Of a stretch of 58,312 nucleotides of DNA, positions 35,749 to 44,241 are shown piece after piece (the stretch's first letter is position 1; every line of letters begins with the position of its first letter). The notes beneath the pieces were generated by a model. That model had not been told where the DNA came from. It did not search any database and saw only the letters and a list, made by a program, of their open reading frames with translations. The translations under genes and the position numbers were made by a program. This DNA comes from CAYQOX01 sp964419335 (GTDB taxonomy: Bacteria; Hinthialibacterota; Hinthialibacteria; Hinthialibacterales; Hinthialibacteraceae): NCBI GenBank assembly GCA_964419335.1, contig CAYQOX010000032.1, forward strand, positions 1 to 58,312, written 5' to 3'.

Positions 35749-36558
35749 CTATTCCATTTCATCATACCACGACTTAGGAATATTGCGATTTTTCCGACCG
35801 ACAACGGCGAAGTAGTTAAGAGGAGTTTGATCGATTGCGAGACGATGGCAGTATTTTTCTTTTTTCAGGATGGTCAGAATATCTTCTTTAATCATACGTT
35901 TTAGCAATTTATCAAAGCCCGAATCATCATCAGAACTAAAAAATTGATCTTTGATGTTCAAGGCGATCCACCCTTGCTCGGTAATCATATTGAAGGCTTT
36001 GGCGTATGCGAGGGGCGGTAGATCATCGAATCCCAAAGCGGCCACGGAGACTAACGTGTTCAATCTCTCTTTAAGAATTGATTGTTCTATTTCTTCCGGA
36101 ACATTGGTCAAATCAATAGCATAGTAATCATCATACACTTCAGGCCGGTCACGATAAGCGGCGAGTTTGGCTTCGATCAGAATATCGACGCCTATAATCT
36201 TCGGCACTCCCAATTGCTGCAACTCAATTCCAACCATTCCATTTCCTGCTCCAATCTCCACAACCGATAAACTCGAAGGCGAGGTTCCGTGGCTTTCCAA
36301 ACCACGTCTCAACATTTCACAAACAACTCCGGGGGAGCTACATTTCATATGCTCATAAAAGATACTCTCGTAAAGACCCGGGATAGAATAAACCTCATCA
36401 TAATCGTGAAATCGGATTTTCTTACTCACACCATCCAAACAAATCACACAATACTCTTGATCCTGAGAGTAGGTTTCACTCGTTTTGGGGAAAGTAATTT
36501 TGATCTCCTGACTTGCTTTGAGTTGTAGATCATGTTTATTCGCTTCCGAGGTTTCCAT
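35749..36558 (-). CDS. Class I SAM-dependent methyltransferase
   Basis: A 269-residue protein. The SAM-binding motif I is VVEIGAGNGMVGIELQQLG (E101-G110 core), followed by the acidic end of strand 2 (IIGVDIL) and a motif near YYAIDLTNV, then LVSVAALGFDDLP. The substrate is unknown; the N-terminal 95 residues are not recognised. The ATG at 36558 is chosen because AAGGAG lies 9 bases before it and the open frame further upstream (to 36693) has no ribosome site or sensible sequence. It is convergent with the GGDEF-like gene, and the sialidase-like gene upstream on the same strand ends about 190 bases before it. Confidence 0.85.
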   Translation of the reverse strand: METSEANKHDLQLKASQEIKITFPKTSETYSQDQEYCVICLDGVSKKIRFHDYDEVYSIPGLYESIFYEHMKCSSPGVVCEMLRRGLESHGTSPSSLSVVEIGAGNGMVGIELQQLGVPKIIGVDILIEAKLAAYRDRPEVYDDYYAIDLTNVPEEIEQSILKERLNTLVSVAALGFDDLPPLAYAKAFNMITEQGWIALNIKDQFFSSDDDSGFDKLLKRMIKEDILTILKKEKYCHRLAIDQTPLNYFAVVGRKNRNIPKSWYDEME

Positions 36559-36751
36559 GATTTCATTCTCCTTTTTTCTTTTTTTGTATGATCCGTAAAT
36601 CCTCTTTCCGTGTTCCATCCACAGATGATTAGCCACCAAACACAAAGACTCTCCTTCTTTCAAACAAGAGGGAGATCTTCGCAGGATGCCCATTTATTCT
36701 TTACGGATTTGATCTATTTTATAATGTTTTTGCAAAAAAGAGAACCGCACA

Positions 36752-37882
36752 TTAGGGATAAAACCAGGTATAGGGGATTGCATGGAAGACCAAACGGGTT
36801 TGTTCAAAATTCGCGTGCCCTTGTTTCCAATGATAATAAGTCAATAAGGCATTCCCTTTGAACCAGGTAATACTGGTGTAGGCATAGCCAGATTGAGGAT
36901 CTTCTTCGATATTTTTGATAAACTTCCACGTTTTTCCTTCATCTTGGCTGATCGCGGCGGTGAGCGGAGTACGACCTTGCCACCCGGCTTTATGACCCTT
37001 GAGATTATGGTTCCACACAATAAGCAACTCCTCAGTCGCTGGGATGCGCGTAATCGTGGCTGGAGCAGCCGGTGCGGTGAGTTCCATGGGCATCGCTTCG
37101 CTCCAGGTTTCGCCTTGATCATGGCTGATTGCGTAATAAATGCGATCCAGTTTTGTGCGGATAATCATAAAAACAGACCCATCTTTCAACTCGACCACTC
37201 CGGGTTCCATTGCCGGTTCATTCTTGGATAGACGTACCGCACCTTTTCCTTCTTTCCATGATTTCCCTTCGTCGTCGGAAATATAACAGAAACTGACTTG
37301 ATCGTTATACTTCTCTCCTATATGAGGCGAAAGGGCGATCGGGGCGAGAATGCGACCGCTGGAAAGTTGGACAGGACGTGCATTGTTCATGATGTTATAA
37401 CCGGAACGGGTTGAAACGCGCTTGGGCTCCGACCAGGTTTGGGCTTCATCTTGGCTGCTTCGCATATACACGTGTAGATCATCCAGACCGTTTTTCACCA
37501 AAAAGAAAAACAAAATCTTGCTTGATCGCAAACGTAAAAAAGAAGCGCTCATGACGTTCTGTTCGCCAATATTTTCTTGCAAAACGTAGGGATCACCCCA
37601 TGTGCGCCCCATATCTTCACTTCTCTTGGCCGCAATCTCGGCCGTCGCATGATCGGAAGCACCATGAAAACGGCTCCAAGCTAAAAGCAAAGTACTATCC
37701 TCGAGTACAACGATATCCCCCTCGCTGTGGCGAGAATACGTTTCTGAACTCGGGCAGACGACCTTCCGTATGGGTTCATCCAGGCTCTCAGAGCCCTCTA
37801 TAGGAACTACCATACATAAAAATATACTCATAAATATCAATAGGTTAAAAGATTTTCTTACAATGACTGAACATTCGTTCAT
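36752..37882 (-). CDS. Secreted sialidase-like BNR-repeat protein
   Basis: A 376-residue protein with a signal peptide (FNLLIFMSIFLCMVVPIEGS). It has five Asp-box (BNR) motifs of the form S-x-D-x-G-x-T-W: SEDMGRTW, SSQDEAQTW, SDDEGKSW, SHDQGETW and SQDEGKTW, spaced as blades of a six-bladed propeller. SGYNIMNNARPVQLSSGRIL and EPGVVELKDGSVFMIIRT are typical of the sialidase superfamily. True exo-sialidases also need an Arg triad and a Tyr/Glu nucleophile pair, which I cannot verify by eye, so another glycosidase or binding role is possible. AAGGAGG lies 8 bases before the ATG. It diverges from the sigma-region-4-like gene with 63 bases between. Confidence 0.87.
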   Translation of the reverse strand: MNECSVIVRKSFNLLIFMSIFLCMVVPIEGSESLDEPIRKVVCPSSETYSRHSEGDIVVLEDSTLLLAWSRFHGASDHATAEIAAKRSEDMGRTWGDPYVLQENIGEQNVMSASFLRLRSSKILFFFLVKNGLDDLHVYMRSSQDEAQTWSEPKRVSTRSGYNIMNNARPVQLSSGRILAPIALSPHIGEKYNDQVSFCYISDDEGKSWKEGKGAVRLSKNEPAMEPGVVELKDGSVFMIIRTKLDRIYYAISHDQGETWSEAMPMELTAPAAPATITRIPATEELLIVWNHNLKGHKAGWQGRTPLTAAISQDEGKTWKFIKNIEEDPQSGYAYTSITWFKGNALLTYYHWKQGHANFEQTRLVFHAIPYTWFYP

Positions 37883-37945
37883 CGAATTGGCCTCCTTTTT
37901 GCAGTTTTATATTTTCAACAAATTTTTTTCTGGGGGTATTATACG

Positions 37946-38542
37946 ATGGATCAGACAAACACCACAATGAACGAGTGGGAAGAACTCTTGAAAGATGTAA
38001 CATTTGAACGGGATTGGCGGGAAGTCCCTTGGGATTCCTCCATAATATCCGAAATTGGAGATCGAATTGAAGTCAACGAACTATTGAATGAACGTTTGGA
38101 TGAATATCCTAGTGAAGAAATATGGAGGGCTGTTGATACTTTACGCAAAATCGCCGATAAGAAATTAGAAGGCAGAGATAGGACAATCTTTCTTCTTTAT
38201 TTATTGTCGGGAAAAACCCAAGAGGAGATAGCCAATACACTTAATGTTCATCCGGATACAGTACGCCGAAGTATAGAGCGATCCGTCCGGGTTATCCGTG
38301 AGTTAATTCAAACTAAAAAATATGGGGATTTCCCTGTAGGACCGGGCAAACGGCCTTATGCAAGAGTGAGAGTTTTCGCCTTGGATAGTCGAGAAGAGAA
38401 AGAGCGCTTTCTACATTTCGTCAATGAACATGAGGTTTGGCACTTGGCTTTTACAAGTAACGATCTGTTTCGGGAAGCGATGGTGATTTATCTAACGAAT
38501 CCAGAACAAAAATGTATCAAAGGAAAACCCAAAGGGGCCTAA
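37946..38542 (+). CDS. Sigma-70 region-4-like helix-turn-helix protein
   Basis: A 198-residue protein. Residues about 75-122 form a sigma region 4 helix-turn-helix (RTIFLLYLLSGKTQEEIANT, then LNVHPDTVRRSIERSVRVIR). The first 70 residues are acidic and lack a recognisable region 2, so this is not a normal ECF sigma factor. The last 75 residues (RVFALDSREEKERFLHFVNE, then EVWHLAFTSNDLFREAMVIY) are unfamiliar. It may be a DNA-binding regulator built on a region 4 scaffold. It diverges from the sialidase-like gene, which is its most obvious possible target, and ends 8 bases from the convergent TPR/zinc-ribbon gene. The ribosome site is weak (GGGGG). Confidence 0.8.
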   Translation: MDQTNTTMNEWEELLKDVTFERDWREVPWDSSIISEIGDRIEVNELLNERLDEYPSEEIWRAVDTLRKIADKKLEGRDRTIFLLYLLSGKTQEEIANTLNVHPDTVRRSIERSVRVIRELIQTKKYGDFPVGPGKRPYARVRVFALDSREEKERFLHFVNEHEVWHLAFTSNDLFREAMVIYLTNPEQKCIKGKPKGA

Positions 38543-38550
38543 GATATATA

Positions 38551-39321
38551 TCACTTTACAGGCTCGGGTTTGGGAGGGGTCCAATCGGGGGGTTGGCCGC
38601 ACTGCGCTTCGGTCGCCCCACAATTTTGACACGCCCAGACATACTTCATTTGCGTAAATAAATATAGCCCCAGGCTGATAATGGGTATACCAAGAAATCC
38701 CAAAAAGGAGATAAACATGGTGGTGGAAATACACATTCCTGCTAGCACAATACCAAGAGAGAGTAAAAGGTTATAACGTGGATGCTTTTCTACATAAACG
38801 ATCCCTCCACAATGAGCACAAGGAGGAAGATCACTTTCTTCTACCGTAGGAGAAAAACCTGAAGTTTGGCCGTCATCTAAAGGGGGTGGCGGCTCTTCTT
38901 TGGGTTCCTGGTAAGAAGAAGCAGGTGCTTCTTCGGTTTGGATTTTCTCAGGCTGGAATTCTTTGAATTCCTCGTCCTCTTTATTACCGGTTTCCTCTTG
39001 CTCCTCGGAGGAAGCATGAATGTCATAAGAACGGAGAATATTTTGAAACACAGAATTTTCCCGCATTTGATCGAATTCGGGATCTTCCTTCGCCCACTGA
39101 ATGCATTCGGGATTTAATTTCGCCGCACGGTCAAAGTAAATCACAGCATTATCTGTATCATCCACTTGGGCATAACTGCAGGCAAGGTTATAAAGGGCTT
39201 CGAAATTCTCCGGATTCTCCATTATGGATTCTTCGAAATAAGTAATGGCCTTTTCATAATCTTTGTTATGAAAGTGAGTCATTCCTTGCTCGAAAAGAGA
39301 ATTCGCTTTCCCTTGGGCCAT
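38551..39321 (-). CDS. TPR and zinc-ribbon membrane protein
   Basis: A 256-residue protein in clear blocks. Residues 1 to about 75 hold two TPR units (FEQGMTHFHNKDYEKAITYF and NLACSYAQVDDTDNAVIYFD). An acidic, Pro-rich linker follows (about 103-165). A split Cys4 pair, C168/C171 (PPCAHCGG) and C231/C234 (WACQNCGA), flanks two adjacent hydrophobic helices (about 184-223). The two Cys pairs would sit on the same side of the membrane if the helices form a hairpin, so they could make one zinc site or two half sites. No signal peptide, so the TPR part is cytoplasmic. Function unknown. It is convergent with the sigma-region-4-like gene. Confidence 0.75.
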   Translation of the reverse strand: MAQGKANSLFEQGMTHFHNKDYEKAITYFEESIMENPENFEALYNLACSYAQVDDTDNAVIYFDRAAKLNPECIQWAKEDPEFDQMRENSVFQNILRSYDIHASSEEQEETGNKEDEEFKEFQPEKIQTEEAPASSYQEPKEEPPPPLDDGQTSGFSPTVEESDLPPCAHCGGIVYVEKHPRYNLLLSLGIVLAGMCISTTMFISFLGFLGIPIISLGLYLFTQMKYVWACQNCGATEAQCGQPPDWTPPKPEPVK

Positions 39322-39623
39322 GTTTCTCTCGCGATTGTACTCTCAGAGTTAACTTCGACAAATTCAATCTTTTCCGTCATTTTACCATCTTTTGAAGACT
39401 TAAGGGAAGTCAAAATGGCAAAATTTCCCCAGGTTTAAGCGTGAAATAATAAAGTCCTACGATTTCCATGAAATAAAGGATTCTCATTTTTCATTTGTCT
39501 TTATTTCGATATCCTTCTGAACTTCTTGCACATAGCACTTCAAGAGTAGATTTTATAATAATTATGGCGAATTATTATTTCTGTAATTTTTCTTTAAATC
39601 TTCGATTTTTTTGTGATTTTATC

Positions 39624-39652
39624 TTGACGATACTATATATTGGGTTTATATT
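39624..39652 (+). promoter_or_regulatory. Sigma-70-type promoter of nrdJ
   Basis: TTGACG (39624-39629), a spacer of exactly 17 bases, and TATATT (39647-39652). It lies about 105 bases before the nrdJ ATG, in a 435-base non-coding region that otherwise shows only AT-rich DNA. An NrdR-like box fills the spacer and a second follows the -10 (next entry). Confidence 0.75.
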
Positions 39653-39676
39653 CAAAACCGCTACTATAGATAGGAC
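39630..39676 (+). promoter_or_regulatory. Pair of NrdR-like boxes over the nrdJ promoter
   Basis: Box 1 (39630-39645) has core CTATATATTG, a full match to the CWATATATWG core of the known NrdR box. Box 2 (39661-39676) has core CTATAGATAG, one mismatch. The boxes are exactly 31 bp apart, the spacing at which NrdR sites normally occur (three helical turns). Box 1 occupies the -35/-10 spacer and box 2 the likely transcription start, so bound NrdR would block the polymerase. The repressor gene itself is not in the window. Confidence 0.75.
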
Positions 39677-39756
39677 ACAATCACCTCCAATCAACTTGCG
39701 AACATTCATCGAAATTGTAAAAAATAAATGAAAAGGTATAGTAAGGAGAGTAAAGT

Positions 39757-42540
39757 ATGGCAGTTCTCGACACAAACCGGGTAACTCCCCCTGTGGATAA
39801 ACACCGAAACACAGAATTGGCGCTCAATGAGATGAAAACCGACCAAAATGGATTACGCTTTGATCGTGTCTACACGCAGCCGGGCGTGGATCCCTTTTCT
39901 ACCGTGGAATGGGAAAAACGGGACGTCGTCATCACCGGTGACAAGGGGGAAGTGATCTTTGAGCAAAAGGGAGTAGAATTTCCTACCTCATGGTCGCAGA
40001 TGGCAACCAAGGTAGTGGTTTCTAAATATTTCCGGGGAATGCTCGGCACCAAAGAGCGCGAAGACAGTTTGAAACAATTAATTTCTCGCGTGGTGAATAC
40101 CATCGTTTCCTGGGGAGAACGGCAACTGTACTTCGCTAACCACGAAGACCGTGATACTTTTCGTGATGAACTGACTTACCTCTTGCTTCATCAACACGCT
40201 TCGTTTAATAGCCCGGTATGGTTCAATTGCGGTGTTGAAAAAGAACCTCAATGTTCCGCATGCTTCATTAATTCAGTCGAAGATACGATGGAATCGATCC
40301 TCGGTTTGGCAAAAACCGAAGGGATGTTGTTCAAATACGGTTCGGGTACCGGTACGAATCTCTCCCCCTTACGCTCCTCGCGGGAACATTTACACGGGGG
40401 CGGCACGGCTTCCGGCCCGGTTTCCTTCATGAAAGGCTATGATGCTTTTGCCGGGGTTATCAAATCCGGAGGCAAAACCCGGCGTGCTGCCAAAATGGTG
40501 ATCCTCAACGCAGACCATCCGGATATTATGGATTTTATTAAATGTAAAGCCAGTGAAGAAAAGAAAGCCTGGGCTTTGATCGAGCAAGGGTATGATGGGA
40601 GTTTTAATGGAGAAGCGTACAGTTCGGTTTACTTTCAAAACGCGAATCATAGTATTCGGGTGACCGATGACTTCATGAAAGCGGTGGAAAATGACGAAGA
40701 TTGGACTACCCGCTATGTGAAATCGGGGGAAAAGTGTGAAACGTATAAAGCCCGTGAACTTATGGGGTCCATCGCTGAGGGAACGCACATCTGCGGCGAT
40801 CCCGGTATGCAATTCGACAGCACGATTAATCGCTGGCATACCTGCCCCAATTCCGGACGCATCAATGCTTCTAATCCATGCTCAGAATACATGTTCTTAG
40901 ACGACACGGCCTGCAATTTAGCCTCCCTTAACGCATTAAAATATCGTAACCCGGATGGCAGTTTCGACATTGAGAGCTTTAAGCATTCGGTTCGAGTGAT
41001 GATTTCCGCGCAGGAATTTATTGTCGATAACGCCAGTTATCCTACAGAAATGATTGAGAATAATAGCCATCTCTACCGTACCCTGGGTTTGGGCTATGCC
41101 AATCTCGGGGCATTGCTTATGGCGTCAGGATTACCCTACGACAGCCAACCGGGACGAGATTATGCCGCCGCCATCACTTCCATCATGTGCGGCGAAGCCT
41201 ATGCGCAAAGTGCTCGGATTGCCCACGGAGTCGGAACTTTCGAAGAGTTCGAGAAAAACCGAGAGCCTATGCTCAATGTGATTGATATGCACCGCAAGGC
41301 CGCCTACCAACTTAATAAGGTCGGCGTCCCGGCTGATCTGTATGAACAATCGCGTACCGTATGGGATGAGGCCTATCAATTAGGCGAGCAATATGGCTAT
41401 CGCAATGCCCAAGTGACCGTGTTGGCCCCTACCGGGACGATTGGATTTATGATGGATTGCGATACCACGGGCGTGGAGCCGGATATCGCGTTGGTAAAAT
41501 ATAAAAATCTTGTCGGTGGCGGCGTATTAAAAATCGTCAACAATACGATTCCCAAAGCCTTGCAACAGTTAGGATACGAGCAAGCACAGATCGATGAGAT
41601 CATTAAATACATCGATGAAAATGATACGATAGAAGGCGCTCCTCATTTGCTTGAAGAAGATCTCCCCGTGTTTGACTGCGCCTTCAGAGCCGCTAATGGC
41701 AAACGCTCGATTCATTACATGGGACACATTCGCATGATGGGGGCGGTTCAACCTTTTATTTCTGGGGCGATCTCCAAAACCGTGAATTTACCCAAAGACG
41801 CCACCGTTCGGGAGATTGAAAAAGCCTATATCGAATCCTGGAAATTGGGCTTGAAAGCGGTCGCGATTTATCGTGATGGATGCAAACGCACCCAGCCACT
41901 CAATACTTCTCAGGAAGAGAAAAAGGAAGAAGACAGTCAAAAACCTGCCAAAGTCACTTCCGTAATGGAACCAAAACCTTACCGAAAGCGTTTGCCCGAG
42001 GAGCGGCAAGCCATCACCCACAAGTTCAGTATTGCTGGTCATGAAGGGTATATCACGGTAGGGCTTTATCCCGATGGCAAGCCCGGAGAGATTTTCCTAA
42101 CCATGGCTAAAGAAGGAACCGTGGTCTCCGGCTTGATGGATAACTTCGCCACGGCGGTATCGCTCACGCTTCAGTATGGGGTTCCACTGAAGGTCTTGTG
42201 CAACAAGTTTGCTCATACCCGTTTCGAGCCTGCCGGTTTCACGGGCAATCCCGAAATCCCCATCGCCAAGTCGATTACGGATTACATCTTCCGCTGGCTG
42301 GCATCTAAATTTCTCACAAAAGAAGAAAGAGACGCAATTGGCGTGATAGATCGGGGAAAACACCATGACGAGGAAGAAAACCAGGATGTATTATTCCATT
42401 CCAACGAGGAAGAAATAAAACCGTTAGGTTTTAAAGTACAGGAAGATGCGCCCCCATGTCATGAATGCGGAACCATGATGGTACGTAACGGCGCATGTTA
42501 TAAGTGCTTAAATTGCGGAACCACCAGCGGATGCTCTTAA
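39757..42540 (+). CDS. nrdJ: Adenosylcobalamin-dependent (class II) ribonucleoside-diphosphate reductase
   Basis: Makes deoxyribonucleotides using a cobalamin-derived radical, so it needs neither oxygen nor a radical-storing beta subunit. It has 927 residues, the usual length of the single-chain NrdJ with C-terminal zinc-ribbon. Seen motifs are NSPVWFNCGV near 150, the first redox Cys block CSACFINSVEDTMESI, KYGSGTGTNLS, RRAAKMVILNADHPDIMDF, the NPCSEYMFLDDTACNLASLN block near 372-391 with the active site, and APTGTIGFMMDCDTTGVEPD. The tail CHECGTMMVRNGACYKCLNC ends in GTTSGCS and carries the thiols that regenerate the active site. AAGGAG lies 8 bases before the ATG. A terminator follows the stop. 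Confidence 0.97.
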   Translation: MAVLDTNRVTPPVDKHRNTELALNEMKTDQNGLRFDRVYTQPGVDPFSTVEWEKRDVVITGDKGEVIFEQKGVEFPTSWSQMATKVVVSKYFRGMLGTKEREDSLKQLISRVVNTIVSWGERQLYFANHEDRDTFRDELTYLLLHQHASFNSPVWFNCGVEKEPQCSACFINSVEDTMESILGLAKTEGMLFKYGSGTGTNLSPLRSSREHLHGGGTASGPVSFMKGYDAFAGVIKSGGKTRRAAKMVILNADHPDIMDFIKCKASEEKKAWALIEQGYDGSFNGEAYSSVYFQNANHSIRVTDDFMKAVENDEDWTTRYVKSGEKCETYKARELMGSIAEGTHICGDPGMQFDSTINRWHTCPNSGRINASNPCSEYMFLDDTACNLASLNALKYRNPDGSFDIESFKHSVRVMISAQEFIVDNASYPTEMIENNSHLYRTLGLGYANLGALLMASGLPYDSQPGRDYAAAITSIMCGEAYAQSARIAHGVGTFEEFEKNREPMLNVIDMHRKAAYQLNKVGVPADLYEQSRTVWDEAYQLGEQYGYRNAQVTVLAPTGTIGFMMDCDTTGVEPDIALVKYKNLVGGGVLKIVNNTIPKALQQLGYEQAQIDEIIKYIDENDTIEGAPHLLEEDLPVFDCAFRAANGKRSIHYMGHIRMMGAVQPFISGAISKTVNLPKDATVREIEKAYIESWKLGLKAVAIYRDGCKRTQPLNTSQEEKKEEDSQKPAKVTSVMEPKPYRKRLPEERQAITHKFSIAGHEGYITVGLYPDGKPGEIFLTMAKEGTVVSGLMDNFATAVSLTLQYGVPLKVLCNKFAHTRFEPAGFTGNPEIPIAKSITDYIFRWLASKFLTKEERDAIGVIDRGKHHDEEENQDVLFHSNEEEIKPLGFKVQEDAPPCHECGTMMVRNGACYKCLNCGTTSGCS

Positions 42541-42569
42541 TAAAAGAGCCTGTAACATTCATACGAAAG

Positions 42570-42596
42570 AAGGGGATCAGACCGATCCCCTTTTTT
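42570..42596 (+). terminator. Rho-independent terminator of nrdJ
   Basis: A 9-bp perfect stem (AAGGGGATC with GATCCCCTT), a 5-base loop and a T6 run, 30 bases after the nrdJ stop. Confidence 0.93.
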
Positions 42597-42632
42597 CATT
42601 GCTTAACCTTGATTCATTCTGCTTATTCAAAA

Positions 42633-44168
42633 TCATTCCTCAAAATCACCGATGGCAATCGCCCAATCCGATTCGTAAGGCGCTTTCCACGTTAAGGATT
42701 TTGCTTCGAGTTTTCCCAGCGATATCTCTTCATACGGTTTAAGAGTATCGATGGCAATGGCTTTTTGAGCCTTTTCCAGTTTTCCCAAATTCATGGTGAT
42801 TTTATCGGTGTCTTCTTTATAAAGCACAATGTGTTGGGCTTCTGGATCGCGCAGACCATAAGCATCGGAGATCTCATTATCCCGCTCCATGGTTTTTAGA
42901 AAACGTTGGGTGAAAAAACGTGCGTAGGTCTTAATCCAATGAGGATGGGGGTAAGGATGAGATCCGTCCGAATCAGCCGATTGATTCGAATCGGCTTCTA
43001 CAAGATTGCCCCAAATATTGGCTACCCCACCTGCCATGGTCGAGATCCATAAACCACGACGAGTGAGTTCTTCGGTATAATCCTTGTCGGGATAAGGGGA
43101 AGGCTTACGAATCCGGAAGCGGTCTTCTGAAAATGTGGGTTTGTTGGGATATTGTTCCAGGGCGGCGACATAGACATCGTAAGTTGGTTGATGATGTTCA
43201 TAACTGGAATAATCAAGCCCCGCGTAAATCTGCTGTCTTGAATGATCGGTTCCCTGATTAGGGCCGCCCGATCGCCCGCCAAGAAAATGGTGCCAGCCGA
43301 AATGCTGATGCATATACTCATACCACCGTTTCAGATCGCGTTCCTTGACCCATTCATTCAAATCAAATCCATAGCCCATAGACCAACCAGGAAGCGGCCC
43401 CAAACGCGCAGCGATATAACGCTGCAGGCGCTGGTCTATTTTTTCATTCTTGCCCCATTTGATCGGTGTCATGTGGCGCTGCTCATCACCCCACATCCAT
43501 AGATGCACCATCCCGCCTGCTTTGTAGGTTTTTGTAATCAAGAGTTCCAGGGCTTCAAAAGTACGTGAATCTGGGGTGGGATCATCCCCCATACTATCGT
43601 AACGGTCTTTTTCTAAGTCAAACCATCGAGTGAAGACACATGTATGAAATCCATTAAAGCCATGTTCTACCAAAAAGGTTTGAATGTCACGATCGATTTT
43701 TTCCGGATTTTGGTAATAGAATGACGGTGAATCATACATGACGAGTTGGGGAACCATGGCCTCTTGGGTCCCCGACCAGCCCCATTTCGCACCAAACGAA
43801 GTAAGAAAACCGTGATCTAAACCTTCTTTGGCAGGTTGAATCTTGACCGTACCTTCAAGACCATCGAGTTCCGGATCCTCGCTTTGACTTCCGAATCTCC
43901 ATTCCCCCGTGCGTGTAGCAGTAAAGCGCCATTTCCACCTATCGTCTCCACTATAGAACATACCCGTTTCCCTTGTTTCATCGCTGTCCTGATGCTGGAA
44001 GGTCACCGTAGCAATAAGATCGTAGGGATTGCCTTCATACGAGCGATTTTCAACAGACCATTCAAGATAGGGAAACCACTGGTACCCGCGTTGATCGAGT
44101 TCACTTGCCCCCACACTTGGAATCACAAATAAAGCGAAAAAAAGAACCCCCAAGAAAAGATTCTTCAT
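42633..44168 (-). CDS. Secreted DUF5060-containing glycoside-hydrolase-like protein
   Basis: A 511-residue protein with a signal peptide (MKNLFLGVLFFALFVIPSVG). The N-terminal about 100 residues (FPYLEWSVENRSYEGNPYDL, then FYSGDDRWKWRFTATRTGEW) match DUF5060, a beta-sandwich domain that precedes (beta/alpha)8 glycosidase domains. The following region has FLVEHGFNGFHTCVFTRWF, MVHLWMWGDEQRHMTPIKW, GWSMGYGFDLNEWV and PTFSEDRFRIR, with several acidic and Trp residues at strand ends, as expected of a TIM-barrel glycosidase. The substrate is unknown. It is convergent with nrdJ, and the sucD gene upstream on the same strand stops 73 bases before its start. Confidence 0.85.
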   Translation of the reverse strand: MKNLFLGVLFFALFVIPSVGASELDQRGYQWFPYLEWSVENRSYEGNPYDLIATVTFQHQDSDETRETGMFYSGDDRWKWRFTATRTGEWRFGSQSEDPELDGLEGTVKIQPAKEGLDHGFLTSFGAKWGWSGTQEAMVPQLVMYDSPSFYYQNPEKIDRDIQTFLVEHGFNGFHTCVFTRWFDLEKDRYDSMGDDPTPDSRTFEALELLITKTYKAGGMVHLWMWGDEQRHMTPIKWGKNEKIDQRLQRYIAARLGPLPGWSMGYGFDLNEWVKERDLKRWYEYMHQHFGWHHFLGGRSGGPNQGTDHSRQQIYAGLDYSSYEHHQPTYDVYVAALEQYPNKPTFSEDRFRIRKPSPYPDKDYTEELTRRGLWISTMAGGVANIWGNLVEADSNQSADSDGSHPYPHPHWIKTYARFFTQRFLKTMERDNEISDAYGLRDPEAQHIVLYKEDTDKITMNLGKLEKAQKAIAIDTLKPYEEISLGKLEAKSLTWKAPYESDWAIAIGDFEE

Positions 44169-44241
44169 GATCGACTCCCCTAAAAACTGATTTATTATTA
44201 CCCAAAAGAAAAGCCTCGCTTTTTTTTATACAAACGGATCA

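Noticed and set aside
38438..38443. TGGCAC as a possible sigma-54 -24 element (also at 21263)
   Set aside because: Both lie inside coding regions and lack a TTGC at the right distance.
39322..39756. Cobalamin riboswitch upstream of the B12-dependent reductase
   Set aside because: No B12-box-like GCCACTG element or suitable paired structure was seen; the region instead shows a promoter with NrdR-like boxes.
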